Below, piece after piece: positions 1-5,356 of a DNA stretch of 5,937 nucleotides. The DNA is from an uncultured Oscillospiraceae bacterium (GTDB lineage: Bacteria; Bacillota; Clostridia; Oscillospirales; Oscillospiraceae), in the NCBI GenBank assembly GCA_934636045.1, contig CAKTZP010000122.1, positions 1 to 5,937 on the forward strand, read 5' to 3'. The notes beneath the pieces were generated by a model that saw only the letters and a program-made list of their open reading frames with translations, ran no database searches and was not told the origin of the DNA. A program made the position numbers and the translations under genes. Every line of letters begins with the position of its first letter. The stretch's first letter is position 1.

Positions 1-412
1 TGACAATGATGCCGAAGGATTCGTAGCAGTTGCCCAGCGCCTTCAGCTCGCCGTTGGCGTTGTACAGGTTGAAGGCATCGGAGCTCAGCTCCTTGGCGAT
101 CGCGGTGTCCTTCAGATCCAGCGCGTACTCGTCCCAGTCGTTCAGCGCGGCGGAGTTGCCGATGTTGAAGATGGTGACGTCGCCGATGTTCGAGGTCAGG
201 GTGTTATTGTAGTCGCCGGAAGCAGCGGTGACGACCTTAACCTCGACGCCGGTCTTTTCGGTGTAGGTCTTGGCAAGGCCCTGCAGCGCCTCGTCAAATT
301 CAGGCTTGAAGTTCAGATAGTAGACAGAGCCCTTCTTGCCGTCCTTCGAGCAGCCGACAAAGACACACGCTACCATCGCAAGAACCAAAACCAGTGCGAT
401 GAGTTTTTTCAT
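1..412 (-). CDS. Sugar ABC transporter substrate-binding lipoprotein (N-terminal part)
   Basis: This probably captures a sugar or oligosaccharide outside the membrane and delivers it to an ABC importer. Only the first 137 codons are present, and the gene runs off the left edge. The start is ATG at 412 (minus), with GGAGG at 421-425 eight bases upstream. Residues 1-20 form a signal peptide (MKK, then a hydrophobic run). VFVGC at 17-21 is a lipobox with Cys21 as the likely lipidated residue. The mature protein starts with a charged linker, then VYYLNFKPEF (30-39) and TGVEVKVVTAASGDY, the usual opening of extracellular solute-binding family 1 proteins in gut Clostridia. The substrate cannot be read from this fragment. 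Permease genes would be expected beyond the left edge. The promoter with a LacI/CcpA-type operator supports a role in carbohydrate uptake. The family is fairly sure and the substrate unknown. Confidence 0.87.
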   Translation of the reverse strand, partial: MKKLIALVLVLAMVACVFVGCSKDGKKGSVYYLNFKPEFDEALQGLAKTYTEKTGVEVKVVTAASGDYNNTLTSNIGDVTIFNIGNSAALNDWDEYALDLKDTAIAKELSSDAFNLYNANGELKALGNCYESFGIIV

Positions 413-451
413 TTTCTGTTCCTCCATTCAAATTTGTCCCATAATATCGGA

Positions 452-469
452 TTTGGAAACGTTTCCAAA
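452..469 (-). promoter_or_regulatory. LacI/CcpA-type operator, perfect 18-bp palindrome
   Basis: TTTGGAAACGTTTCCAAA is a perfect palindrome with a central CG. The inner TGGAAACGTTTCCA fits the cre consensus of CcpA and equally the operators of sugar-specific LacI-family repressors. It lies about +6 to +23 relative to the predicted start site of the lipoprotein gene, where a bound repressor would block transcription. Perfect symmetry slightly favours a dedicated LacI-family repressor over CcpA. No such regulator gene is in the window. Confidence 0.85.
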
Positions 470-481
470 CCTCTATATTCA

Positions 482-510
482 AGTATACAGTCTTCCCCTC
501 GGTTTTGCAA
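482..510 (-). promoter_or_regulatory. Sigma-A promoter of the lipoprotein gene
   Basis: On the minus strand, TTGCAA (505-510) and TATACT (482-487) are separated by exactly 17 bases, close to the sigma-A consensus. The start site would be near 475, giving a leader of about 60 nt that contains the operator and the GGAGG ribosome binding site. Confidence 0.8.
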
Positions 511-559
511 TCATTTTTTGTGAAAAAAATAGAATTTATGGGAACTGCATAATTTGACC

Positions 560-625
560 ACCTAGGTTTTGTACATTTCGACCAATTCCGTGATGCCGTA
601 TCCACAAAAGCATTCGTTCCACGCC
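560..625. other. Intergenic stretch with no feature seen
   Basis: This lies between the lipoprotein promoter and the repeat array. I see no gene, promoter or strong hairpin. The last bases (TTCGTTCCACGCC, ending at 625) recur almost unchanged before the hairpin at 4137, so they probably belong to the repeat family. Confidence 0.4.
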
Positions 626-976
626 GTAGGGGCGGATGCCCACATCCGCCCGTGCCGGCACTGCCGAAATCCCCTCGTAGGGCGGGCTGCCCTCAGCCCG
701 CCGCTGCTGGCACTGCCGAACCCCCCTTGTAGGGCGGGCTGCCCTCAGCCCGCCGCTGCTGGCACTGCCGAAATCCCTTTGTAGGGCGGGCTGCCCTCAG
801 CCCGCCGCTGTAGGCACTGCCGGAATCCCTTCGTAGGGCGGGCTGCCCTCAGCCCGCCGCTGCTGGCACTGCCGAAATCCCTTCGTAGGGCGGGCTGCCC
901 TCAGCCCGCCGCTGCTGGCACTGCCGAAACCCCCTCGTAGGGCGGGCTGCCCTCAGCCCGCCGCCGGCAGTACCGA
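626..976 (+). repeat. Tandem array of ~52-bp units, each with a hairpin core
   Basis: GTAGGG starts recur at 626, 677, 729, 781, 833, 885 and 937, spaced 51, 52, 52, 52, 52 and 52 bases. In the last six units the first 27 bases are identical: GTAG, arm GGCGGGCTG, loop CCCT, arm CAGCCCGCC, then G, a 9-bp perfect stem. The 25-base linker, of the type CTGCTGGCACTGCCGAAATC followed by CCTTC, varies at several positions between copies. The first unit carries a different hairpin (arms GGGCGGATG and CATCCGCCC, loop CCCA) but shares the linker. The last unit is cut short after its core and merges into degenerate linker by about 976. The array lies between two divergent promoters. The repeat is certain; its function is unknown. 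Confidence 0.95.
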
Positions 977-980
977 ATTT

Positions 981-1077
981 GTCATTGCGATGTCGCAGCC
1001 GTTGGCGACGAAGGAGCCTTACGGATGCGGGCTCTCCGCTTGCCGGTCGGAGCGAAGCGACGTGGTAATCCGTTCTC
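981..1077. repeat. Dispersed palindromic element, TGTCATTGCGA type
   Basis: It begins TGTCATTGCGA (980-990) and ends GCGACGTGGTAATCCGTTC (1057-1075). Its ends are partly complementary: ATTGC at 984-988 faces GTAAT at 1065-1069, and GTCGC at 992-996 faces GCGAC at 1057-1061. An inner pair, GAGCC (1014-1018) and GGCTC (1030-1034), could form a nested stem. From memory, elements opening with TGTCATTGCGA and closing with GACGTGGCAATCC are scattered between genes in gut Clostridia. There is no coding potential I would trust. It may be a MITE or REP-like sequence. No second copy is in the window, so the repeat call rests on family recognition. Confidence 0.55.
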
Positions 1078-1110
1078 CTAACAACATCCCACCGCTAGTG
1101 CCTTCCATGC

Positions 1111-1148
1111 TGCTGCAAACCGCATCCAACGCGCCCTGCGGCGCGGGG
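1111..1148 (+). repeat. Dispersed GC-rich repeat, copy A
   Basis: It pairs with copy B at 4235-4273. TGCTGCAAA (1111-1119) is shared exactly, and the 20 bases at 1129-1148 match 4254-4273 at 19 positions. The two blocks are 18 and 19 bases apart respectively. Both copies have the same orientation and flank the two-component operon. Copy A runs straight into the inverted hairpin element at 1151. Confidence 0.7.
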
Positions 1149-1150
1149 CC

Positions 1151-1177
1151 CGGGACGTCGGGGACGCCGTCCCCTAC
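1151..1177 (-). repeat. GTAGGGG-type hairpin repeat, inverted copy
   Basis: Read on the minus strand, this starts GTAGGGGACG and ends GACGTCCCG, with the same GTAGGG opening and CCCG ending as the array cores but different arms. GGGACG (1152-1157) can pair with CGTCCC (1168-1173), or GGGGAC (1160-1165) with GTCCCC (1169-1174). It is the only copy in the window pointing this way. Confidence 0.7.
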
Positions 1178-1212
1178 CGTACAATATCGGATGCGCGCCT
1201 CACATGGCGCAA

Positions 1213-1253
1213 TCTTAAACAAATCTTAAACATTCAAGGATTGTTTCTTAAAC
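1213..1253 (+). promoter_or_regulatory. Triple TCTTAAAC direct repeat, likely response-regulator site
   Basis: TCTTAAAC occurs exactly at 1213-1220, 1224-1231 and 1246-1253. The starts are 11 and 22 bases apart, so all three face the same side of the helix. Direct repeats with 11-bp spacing are the usual binding sites of OmpR/PhoB-family dimers. The third copy overlaps the -35 region of the downstream promoter. The simplest reading is autoregulation by the regulator encoded at 1301. The sites are seen directly; the protein that binds them is inferred. Confidence 0.75.
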
Positions 1254-1269
1254 TTTTTTCCGTTATACT
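1241..1269 (+). promoter_or_regulatory. Promoter of the two-component operon
   Basis: A good -10 (TATACT, 1264-1269) follows a weak -35 (TTGTTT, 1241-1246) with a 17-base spacer. Transcription would start near 1276, about 25 nt before the ATG. The poor -35 overlapped by TCTTAAAC repeats suits an activator-dependent or autoregulated promoter. Confidence 0.7.
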
Positions 1270-1300
1270 AATGCCAGAGAGAACAGAAAAGAGGGAGCGC

Positions 1301-1993
1301 ATGAACACCATTCTGGTTTGTGACGACGAGCGTGATATCGTTTCCGCGCTGCGGATCTACTTAGAGGGAGACGGCTATCGGGTGCTGACGGCCTACGACG
1401 GCCGGGAGGCGCTGAACGTGCTGGCGCAGGAGGACGTCCAGCTCGTGCTGCTGGACATTATGATGCCGGAGCTGGACGGGCTGCATGTGCTGCCTGCCCT
1501 GCGGGAGCACCATAATCTTCCCGTCATTCTTTTAACCGCCAAGTCCGAGGATACGGACAAGGTGCTCGGCCTCAATGTCGGCGCGGACGACTATGTGACC
1601 AAGCCCTTCAACCCCGTGGAGCTGCTGGCGCGGGTGCGCTCGCAGCTGCGGCGCTATCTTCAGCTCGGCGGCGGCCGCCCCACGGCCTCGCGCATCCGCA
1701 TCGGCGGCATTTTGCTGGACACCGACGCAGGGCGCGTTCTGCTCGACGGTGAGCCGGTCGAGCTGACGCCGCGCGAATTTGACATTCTGTCGCTGCTGAT
1801 GCGCAATGCGGGCACGGTCTTCGCCCCGCGCGAGATCTACCGGCAGCTGTGGAATGAAGAGCCCCTCGGGGCGGAAAAGGCGGTGGCGGTGCACATCCGC
1901 CACCTGCGCGAAAAGCTGGAGATTGACCCCGCCGAGCCGCGCTGGCTCAAGGTCGTGTGGGGAAAAGGCTATAAAATGGAGCGTGAAATTTAA
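1301..1993 (+). CDS. OmpR/VanR-like response regulator
   Basis: This cytoplasmic transcription factor is switched on by phosphorylation from the kinase encoded next. It has 230 residues, normal for the OmpR family. The receiver domain (about 2-118) has acidic residues Asp8/Asp9, phospho-acceptor Asp52 in LLDIMMPELDG, Thr79 and Lys101 in KPF. A winged-helix DNA-binding domain (about 131-229) ends with VHIRHLREKLE (197-207) and VVWGKGYKM (218-226), a pattern shared with VanR. I chose ATG 1301 because GAGGG (1291-1295) lies just upstream. The frame stays open to TTG 1241, but that would begin inside the -35 box and upstream of the predicted start site. The TAA stop shares its last A with the kinase ATG (TAATG). 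It probably controls its own operon through the TCTTAAAC repeats. Other targets are unknown, and VanR-like style does not imply vancomycin resistance, as no van genes are here. Confidence 0.93.
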   Translation: MNTILVCDDERDIVSALRIYLEGDGYRVLTAYDGREALNVLAQEDVQLVLLDIMMPELDGLHVLPALREHHNLPVILLTAKSEDTDKVLGLNVGADDYVTKPFNPVELLARVRSQLRRYLQLGGGRPTASRIRIGGILLDTDAGRVLLDGEPVELTPREFDILSLLMRNAGTVFAPREIYRQLWNEEPLGAEKAVAVHIRHLREKLEIDPAEPRWLKVVWGKGYKMEREI

Positions 1994-4005
1994 TGAAGGA
2001 ACTGAGAAAAAAGCTCTGGGCGAAGATTCTCGCGGCCGTGCTGCTGTTCCTGCTGCTCACGGCGGCGCTGACCTCGGCGGCGCTGACGGTCGTGCTGGCG
2101 AAGTGTGGCGCGTATGACGGCGGTACGGCGGAGAGCTATGCCCAAGGCTATGTCAACGATGAGGCCGATCTGGTCACCGGCCGCATCCTGTCCATTGAGA
2201 CCACGGACGTCGGCATTTACCTCAGCGATGAGCTGGCGGGGGAATTTGACGGGCAGGAGCCGTCGAATTTCGCCTTCGTCGTGACCTCCGCCACGGGAAC
2301 GCCCATCTACACCTACGGCGACACCGGCAGCTTTCTGTATGAAAAGAGCTGGTCGATCGAGCGCACCCGCTACGGCGAGATCTGGACGCGCACCGGAATA
2401 TACGCCACGCAGGAGCAGCTTGAGCAGACCATTGCGCAAATGGAGGCGCAGGGCAGTAATATCGTCAGCTACGTTTGGAATGAAACGACCCAGCTTGCGA
2501 CCATCCAATATCAGCCGCGGCAGATCATGGACGTGATCAAGGTCACCGGCGGCCTCGACGCGTCGTTTCCGCAGCGCGACAACGTGTTCTATATCTACCG
2601 CGTGCTGCAATTCGGCACGCCCCTGCGCTATTGGCTGATCGCCATTGCGGCAGTCGGCGCACTGTGCTCCCTGCTGCTGGCGGTGTTCCTGTGCAGCGGC
2701 GCGGGACGGCGCGCAGGCGACGACGAGCTGCATGAGACCCTCCTCGATCGGATGCCGCTCGGCTGCTATTTTCTGCTGACGGCGCTGTTGGGGTTGATTC
2801 CGCGCTGGCTCGTGCGGATGGGAGAGCACCACTATAGCTGCCACACTGCGGCGGCAATCGCAGCGCTGATCCTTGCGCTGATCGTGAGCGTTGTCCTGCT
2901 GCTGGGGCTGCTGCTGACGGTCTGCACGCGCCTGAAGCAGCGCGGCTGGTGGCGCAACACGCTGATCTACCTCGTCTTCCGCCCGGCGGCAAAGGCCATC
3001 TGGCGCGGGCTGTGCGCACTGTGGCGCTATCTGCCGCTGTATTGGAAAAGCGGCATCGTCTGGCTCGTGCTGTGCATTATCGAGGGCATTGCCTTCCTCG
3101 ACCGCGCGCCGGTCGTGTGGCTGCTGGAAAAGCTGCTTCTGACGCCGGTGTTCATTGCCTGCATCATCTTCCTGCGGCGGCTGCAGCGCGGCGCGGAAAG
3201 CATCAGCGGCGGCGACTATAGCTACCAGATCGACGTTTCGCACATGCCGCAGCTGCTGCGTGAGCATGGGCAGCAGCTCAACCACATCGGCGACGGCCTG
3301 CAGCACGCCGTGGAGGAGTGCATGCGCAGCGAGCGCATGAAGGCTGAGCTCATCACGAATGTATCGCATGACATCAAGACCCCGCTGACCTCGATCATCA
3401 ACTACGTTGACCTTCTGAAGAAGGAAGGGCTGACGTCCGAAAATGCGCCGGAATATCTCGACGTCCTGGACCGCCAGACCGCCCGGCTGAAAAAGCTGAC
3501 GGAGGATCTCATCGAGGCCTCCAAGGCCTCCACCGGCAACGTCAGCGTCCTGCTCGAGGCGACCGATCTGAATGTCGTTCTGTCGCAGGCGCTGGGCGAG
3601 TACGAAAACCGTCTGGAAAGAGCCAAGCTCGAGGTCGTCGCCAAGCTGACCGACACGCCCGCCATGGCGCAGGCCGACGGCAAGCTCCTGTGGCGCATTT
3701 TCGACAATCTGCTGGGCAACATCTGCAAGTACGCCATGCCGGGCACGCGCGTCTATCTGCGCACCGACTGCTCCGGTGACAAGGTCCTCGCCGAGTTCAA
3801 GAATATCTCCGCGCAGGAGCTGGACATCGCGCCGGAGGAGCTGATGGAGCGCTTCGTCCGCGGCGATGCCTCGCGCAACACCGAGGGCAGCGGCCTCGGC
3901 CTGTCGATCGCCTCCAGCTTCGCCGAGCTTCAGGGCGGCGCCCTACAGCTCAGCGTCGACGGCGACCTCTTCAAAGCCACCGTCGTCCTCAATGCGATCC
4001 AATAA
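1993..4005 (+). CDS. Multi-pass membrane sensor histidine kinase
   Basis: This is the partner kinase of the preceding regulator. Its start overlaps the regulator stop by one base, with only a weak GGAG at 1978-1981, so translation is probably coupled. The 670 residues comprise TM1 (about 8-36), an extracellular region of about 170 residues (37-208), and about five further hydrophobic segments (near 211-235, 256-275, 286-312, 353-370 and 374-395). A HAMP-like linker follows, then the dimerisation helix with phospho-acceptor His459 in NVSHDIKTPLTS and an ATPase domain. The N box is DNLLGNICKYA (571-581), the F-box region ERFVRGD (619-625), and the G2 box GSGLGLSIA (632-640). The usual DxGxG G1 box is replaced by EFKNIS (601-606), which I recall from many clostridial kinases, so it is probably still active. 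The membrane part is larger than in two-TM kinases such as VanS. The signal is unknown. Confidence 0.93.
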   Translation: MKELRKKLWAKILAAVLLFLLLTAALTSAALTVVLAKCGAYDGGTAESYAQGYVNDEADLVTGRILSIETTDVGIYLSDELAGEFDGQEPSNFAFVVTSATGTPIYTYGDTGSFLYEKSWSIERTRYGEIWTRTGIYATQEQLEQTIAQMEAQGSNIVSYVWNETTQLATIQYQPRQIMDVIKVTGGLDASFPQRDNVFYIYRVLQFGTPLRYWLIAIAAVGALCSLLLAVFLCSGAGRRAGDDELHETLLDRMPLGCYFLLTALLGLIPRWLVRMGEHHYSCHTAAAIAALILALIVSVVLLLGLLLTVCTRLKQRGWWRNTLIYLVFRPAAKAIWRGLCALWRYLPLYWKSGIVWLVLCIIEGIAFLDRAPVVWLLEKLLLTPVFIACIIFLRRLQRGAESISGGDYSYQIDVSHMPQLLREHGQQLNHIGDGLQHAVEECMRSERMKAELITNVSHDIKTPLTSIINYVDLLKKEGLTSENAPEYLDVLDRQTARLKKLTEDLIEASKASTGNVSVLLEATDLNVVLSQALGEYENRLERAKLEVVAKLTDTPAMAQADGKLLWRIFDNLLGNICKYAMPGTRVYLRTDCSGDKVLAEFKNISAQELDIAPEELMERFVRGDASRNTEGSGLGLSIASSFAELQGGALQLSVDGDLFKATVVLNAIQ

Positions 4006-4036
4006 GATCCCCCCGCTGCAAAAGCAGCGTACTACC

Positions 4037-4069
4037 AAAGGCGCGAACCCCCAAAAGGTTCGCGCCTTT
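4037..4069 (+). terminator. Hairpin terminator of the two-component operon
   Basis: AAAGGCGCGAACC (4037-4049) pairs perfectly with GGTTCGCGCCTTT (4057-4069) around a 7-base loop. The tail TTTCCTATATTTCT is T-rich but interrupted, so it is less than ideal. It lies 32 bases after the kinase stop. A smaller hairpin, GCTGC/GCAGC (4015-4028), lies between. Confidence 0.8.
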
Positions 4070-4136
4070 CCTATATTTCTAAGTAATTCGTGCCGGAGCC
4101 TGCCAAGCAATTCGGTACCGTCTTTCGTTCCACCCC

Positions 4137-4163
4137 GTAGGGCGGGCTCACCTGAGCCCGCCG
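4137..4163 (+). repeat. GTAGGG-type hairpin repeat, single copy
   Basis: This has the same frame as the array cores (GTAGGGCGGGCT opening, CCCGCCG end) with altered inner bases. Arm GGCGGGCTCA (4141-4150) pairs with TGAGCCCGCC (4153-4162). The third stem base next to the loop side differs from the array form, and its partner differs too, so pairing is kept. TTCGTTCCAC just upstream recurs before the first array unit. Confidence 0.85.
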
Positions 4164-4193
4164 CGAATTTCGTGCAAGCTTCCATTTTACGCC

Positions 4194-4217
4194 GTAGGGG
4201 CGCTCATCGAGCGCCCG
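4194..4217 (+). repeat. GTAGGGG-type hairpin repeat, short-arm copy
   Basis: GTAGGGGCGCTC is followed by loop ATC and GAGCGCCCG. Arms GGGCGCTC (4198-4205) and GAGCGCCC (4209-4216) pair perfectly. It is preceded by TACGCC, close to the CACGCC before the first array unit. This is a third arm sequence within the same frame. Confidence 0.8.
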
Positions 4218-4234
4218 CGTTGGCACGTTGATTT

Positions 4235-4273
4235 TGCTGCAAAGCATATTGATACGCGCGCTGCGGCGCGGGG
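4235..4273 (+). repeat. Dispersed GC-rich repeat, copy B
   Basis: This is the second copy of the element at 1111-1148, in the same orientation. TGCTGCAAA (4235-4243) and a 20-base block at 4254-4273 match copy A, the latter at 19 positions. It ends ten bases before the stop codon of the DUF4363 gene on the opposite strand, so it may lie in that transcript's 3' end. It can form a small GC stem (CGCGC/GCGCG) but has no T tract, so it is not a clear terminator. Confidence 0.65.
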
Positions 4274-4282
4274 GATGATCGT

Positions 4283-4663
4283 CTACAAAAAATTATAATA
4301 AAACGGCAGATCCATTTCGGCGATGTGGCGGAGGCGAAATTGGAGCTCTTTGCAGCGGGCGCGGAATTCCTCGCGACTGCCCTCGGCGGCGTAGACCTCG
4401 AGGTCGGAAAAGCCAATGGCGATCTCGTCAAGCTCCTCGTGGCTCAGCATGGCGCTCAGCAGCTCGCGCCGCCGGTCAAAGGCGCGCGCGGCCCGCCCGG
4501 CCAGTGCGGCCGCCGCCGGAAAATCGTCTGCCAGCAGCGCGGCGTCTGCGTTCTGTAACAGCCGCTCCGGGTCTTGTGTGCTGCGGCAGAGCAGCGCGCT
4601 GCTGCCAATGCTCAGCGCCAGCAGCACCGCCAATACGCCGAGTCCGATATAAAAATACTTCAT
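4283..4663 (-). CDS. DUF4363 family membrane-anchored protein
   Basis: Function unknown. The 126 residues start with one hydrophobic segment (about 4-25), probably a membrane anchor with the rest outside the cytoplasm. A mostly helical, Ala- and Leu-rich region follows. The helical core SAMLSHEELDEIAIGFSDLE (70-89) and the tail HIAEMDLPFYYNFL (113-126) look like DUF4363 proteins, which have about this length and typically sit beside DUF421 genes in Clostridia. The ATG overlaps the DUF421 stop (ATGA, 4660-4663). GGGAGG inside the DUF421 gene (4671-4676) is seven bases upstream, so the two are cotranscribed and probably translationally coupled. This suggests a shared membrane role. I see no clear terminator after the TAG stop. 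The family call is by pattern recall and neighbourhood. Confidence 0.8.
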   Translation of the reverse strand: MKYFYIGLGVLAVLLALSIGSSALLCRSTQDPERLLQNADAALLADDFPAAAALAGRAARAFDRRRELLSAMLSHEELDEIAIGFSDLEVYAAEGSREEFRARCKELQFRLRHIAEMDLPFYYNFL

Positions 4664-5337
4664 TTGACATCCTCCCGCCGCACGAGATAGACCTTTCCGG
4701 CCTTGTCCACCGTCAGGAGCAGCGCGGCACGCACGCTACAGCCGTGCCGGTGCAGCGTCTCGTCGAGCCACGCGCGGCTTTTGCCGCTCAGCACCAAATT
4801 TTCCTCCAGCAGCCGCCCGCCGGAGATGAGCGTGACCGGCAGCTCCGTGTCCTTCGCGCGGATACCGGCGTCCTTTGCCGCGGCAGGCGCAGCCTTGGCG
4901 TACAGCAGGGTGGACACCTGCCCGTTGGTCTCCAAGATCGCATATTTCACCGTCGTCAGGTCAAAAATATCCTTTTCCCGCAGATGCATGGTCAGCTCAT
5001 CGAGGTTGACGCGGGTCTTTTTCAGATTTTTTTCGATGATCTTCCCGTTTTCCATCAAAATGACCGGTTTCCCGCAGAAAATATTGCGGATCCGGATCGA
5101 CCGCATCGTTGCCACCGCCAGCACCAGCTCCAGCCCGAGGATGACGAGGATCGGCACGAGGCCGCTCAAAAGCGGGATGGCGCTGTCCTGCATCGGGATG
5201 GCGGCAAGGTTCGCGATGAGCATGGTGACGACAAATTCCGCTGGTTCCATCTCGCCGATCTGCCGCTTGCCCATCAGGCGCACCGTCAGCACCAATACAA
5301 TATATAATATGAGGGTACGCAAAAATGAGATCAGCAT
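4660..5337 (-). CDS. DUF421 (YetF-like) membrane protein
   Basis: The 225 residues match the usual length of YetF/YdfS/YrbG-type proteins of Firmicutes. Three N-terminal membrane segments (about 3-20, 33-50 and 56-77) are followed by a soluble cytoplasmic part with two similar subdomains. Recognisable signatures are MGKRQIGEMEPAEFVV (22-37), GKPVILMENGKI (89-100) and LREKDIFDLTTVKYAILE (119-136). The start is ATG 5337 with AGGAGG (5345-5350) seven bases upstream, a strong site. Biochemical activity is not established. In Bacillus, relatives have been linked to the spore inner membrane and spore resistance, so a sporulation role is possible but nothing here proves it. It is first in a two-gene unit with DUF4363 and diverges from glnN. 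Confidence 0.9.
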   Translation of the reverse strand: MLISFLRTLILYIVLVLTVRLMGKRQIGEMEPAEFVVTMLIANLAAIPMQDSAIPLLSGLVPILVILGLELVLAVATMRSIRIRNIFCGKPVILMENGKIIEKNLKKTRVNLDELTMHLREKDIFDLTTVKYAILETNGQVSTLLYAKAAPAAAKDAGIRAKDTELPVTLISGGRLLEENLVLSGKSRAWLDETLHRHGCSVRAALLLTVDKAGKVYLVRREDVK

Positions 5338-5356
5338 GCCGATGCCTCCTTTTTGT

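Noticed and set aside
569..784. Small frame through the first array units
   Set aside because: Its residues just translate the 52-bp repeat. The unit length is not a multiple of three, so the frame shifts each copy, and there is no ribosome binding site.
626..976. CRISPR array
   Set aside because: The 27-base cores are regular, but the sequences between them are near-identical rather than unique spacers, and no cas gene is present.
626..976. Series of rho-independent terminators
   Set aside because: The stems lack T tracts after them and sit between outward-facing promoters, where no transcript needs ending.
1194..1209. Hairpin GCGCC/GGCGC upstream of the regulator promoter
   Set aside because: A 5-bp stem with a 6-base loop in GC-rich sequence is expected by chance, and it has no clear position-specific role.
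1241..1300. Extended N-terminus of the response regulator from TTG 1241
   Set aside because: The extra residues cover the -35/-10 promoter and precede the predicted start site. ATG 1301 has a GAGGG site and gives a standard receiver domain start.
1990..3369. 459-codon open frame on the minus strand opposite the kinase
   Set aside because: It is antisense to a clear kinase gene, rich in Gln, Arg and His as expected of a GC-rich shadow frame, and shows no recognisable domain.
1301..4005. Vancomycin resistance (vanRS) operon
   Set aside because: The regulator is VanR-like in style, but no ligase, dehydrogenase or dipeptidase genes are nearby and the kinase membrane region is unlike VanS.
4255..4270. 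Terminator for the DUF4363 transcript
   Set aside because: There is only a 5-bp GC stem and no T tract on the minus strand. The bases belong to a dispersed repeat.
4504..5307. 267-codon plus-strand frame opposite DUF421
   Set aside because: It is a shadow of the DUF421/DUF4363 genes with low-complexity composition and no ribosome binding site that I would trust.
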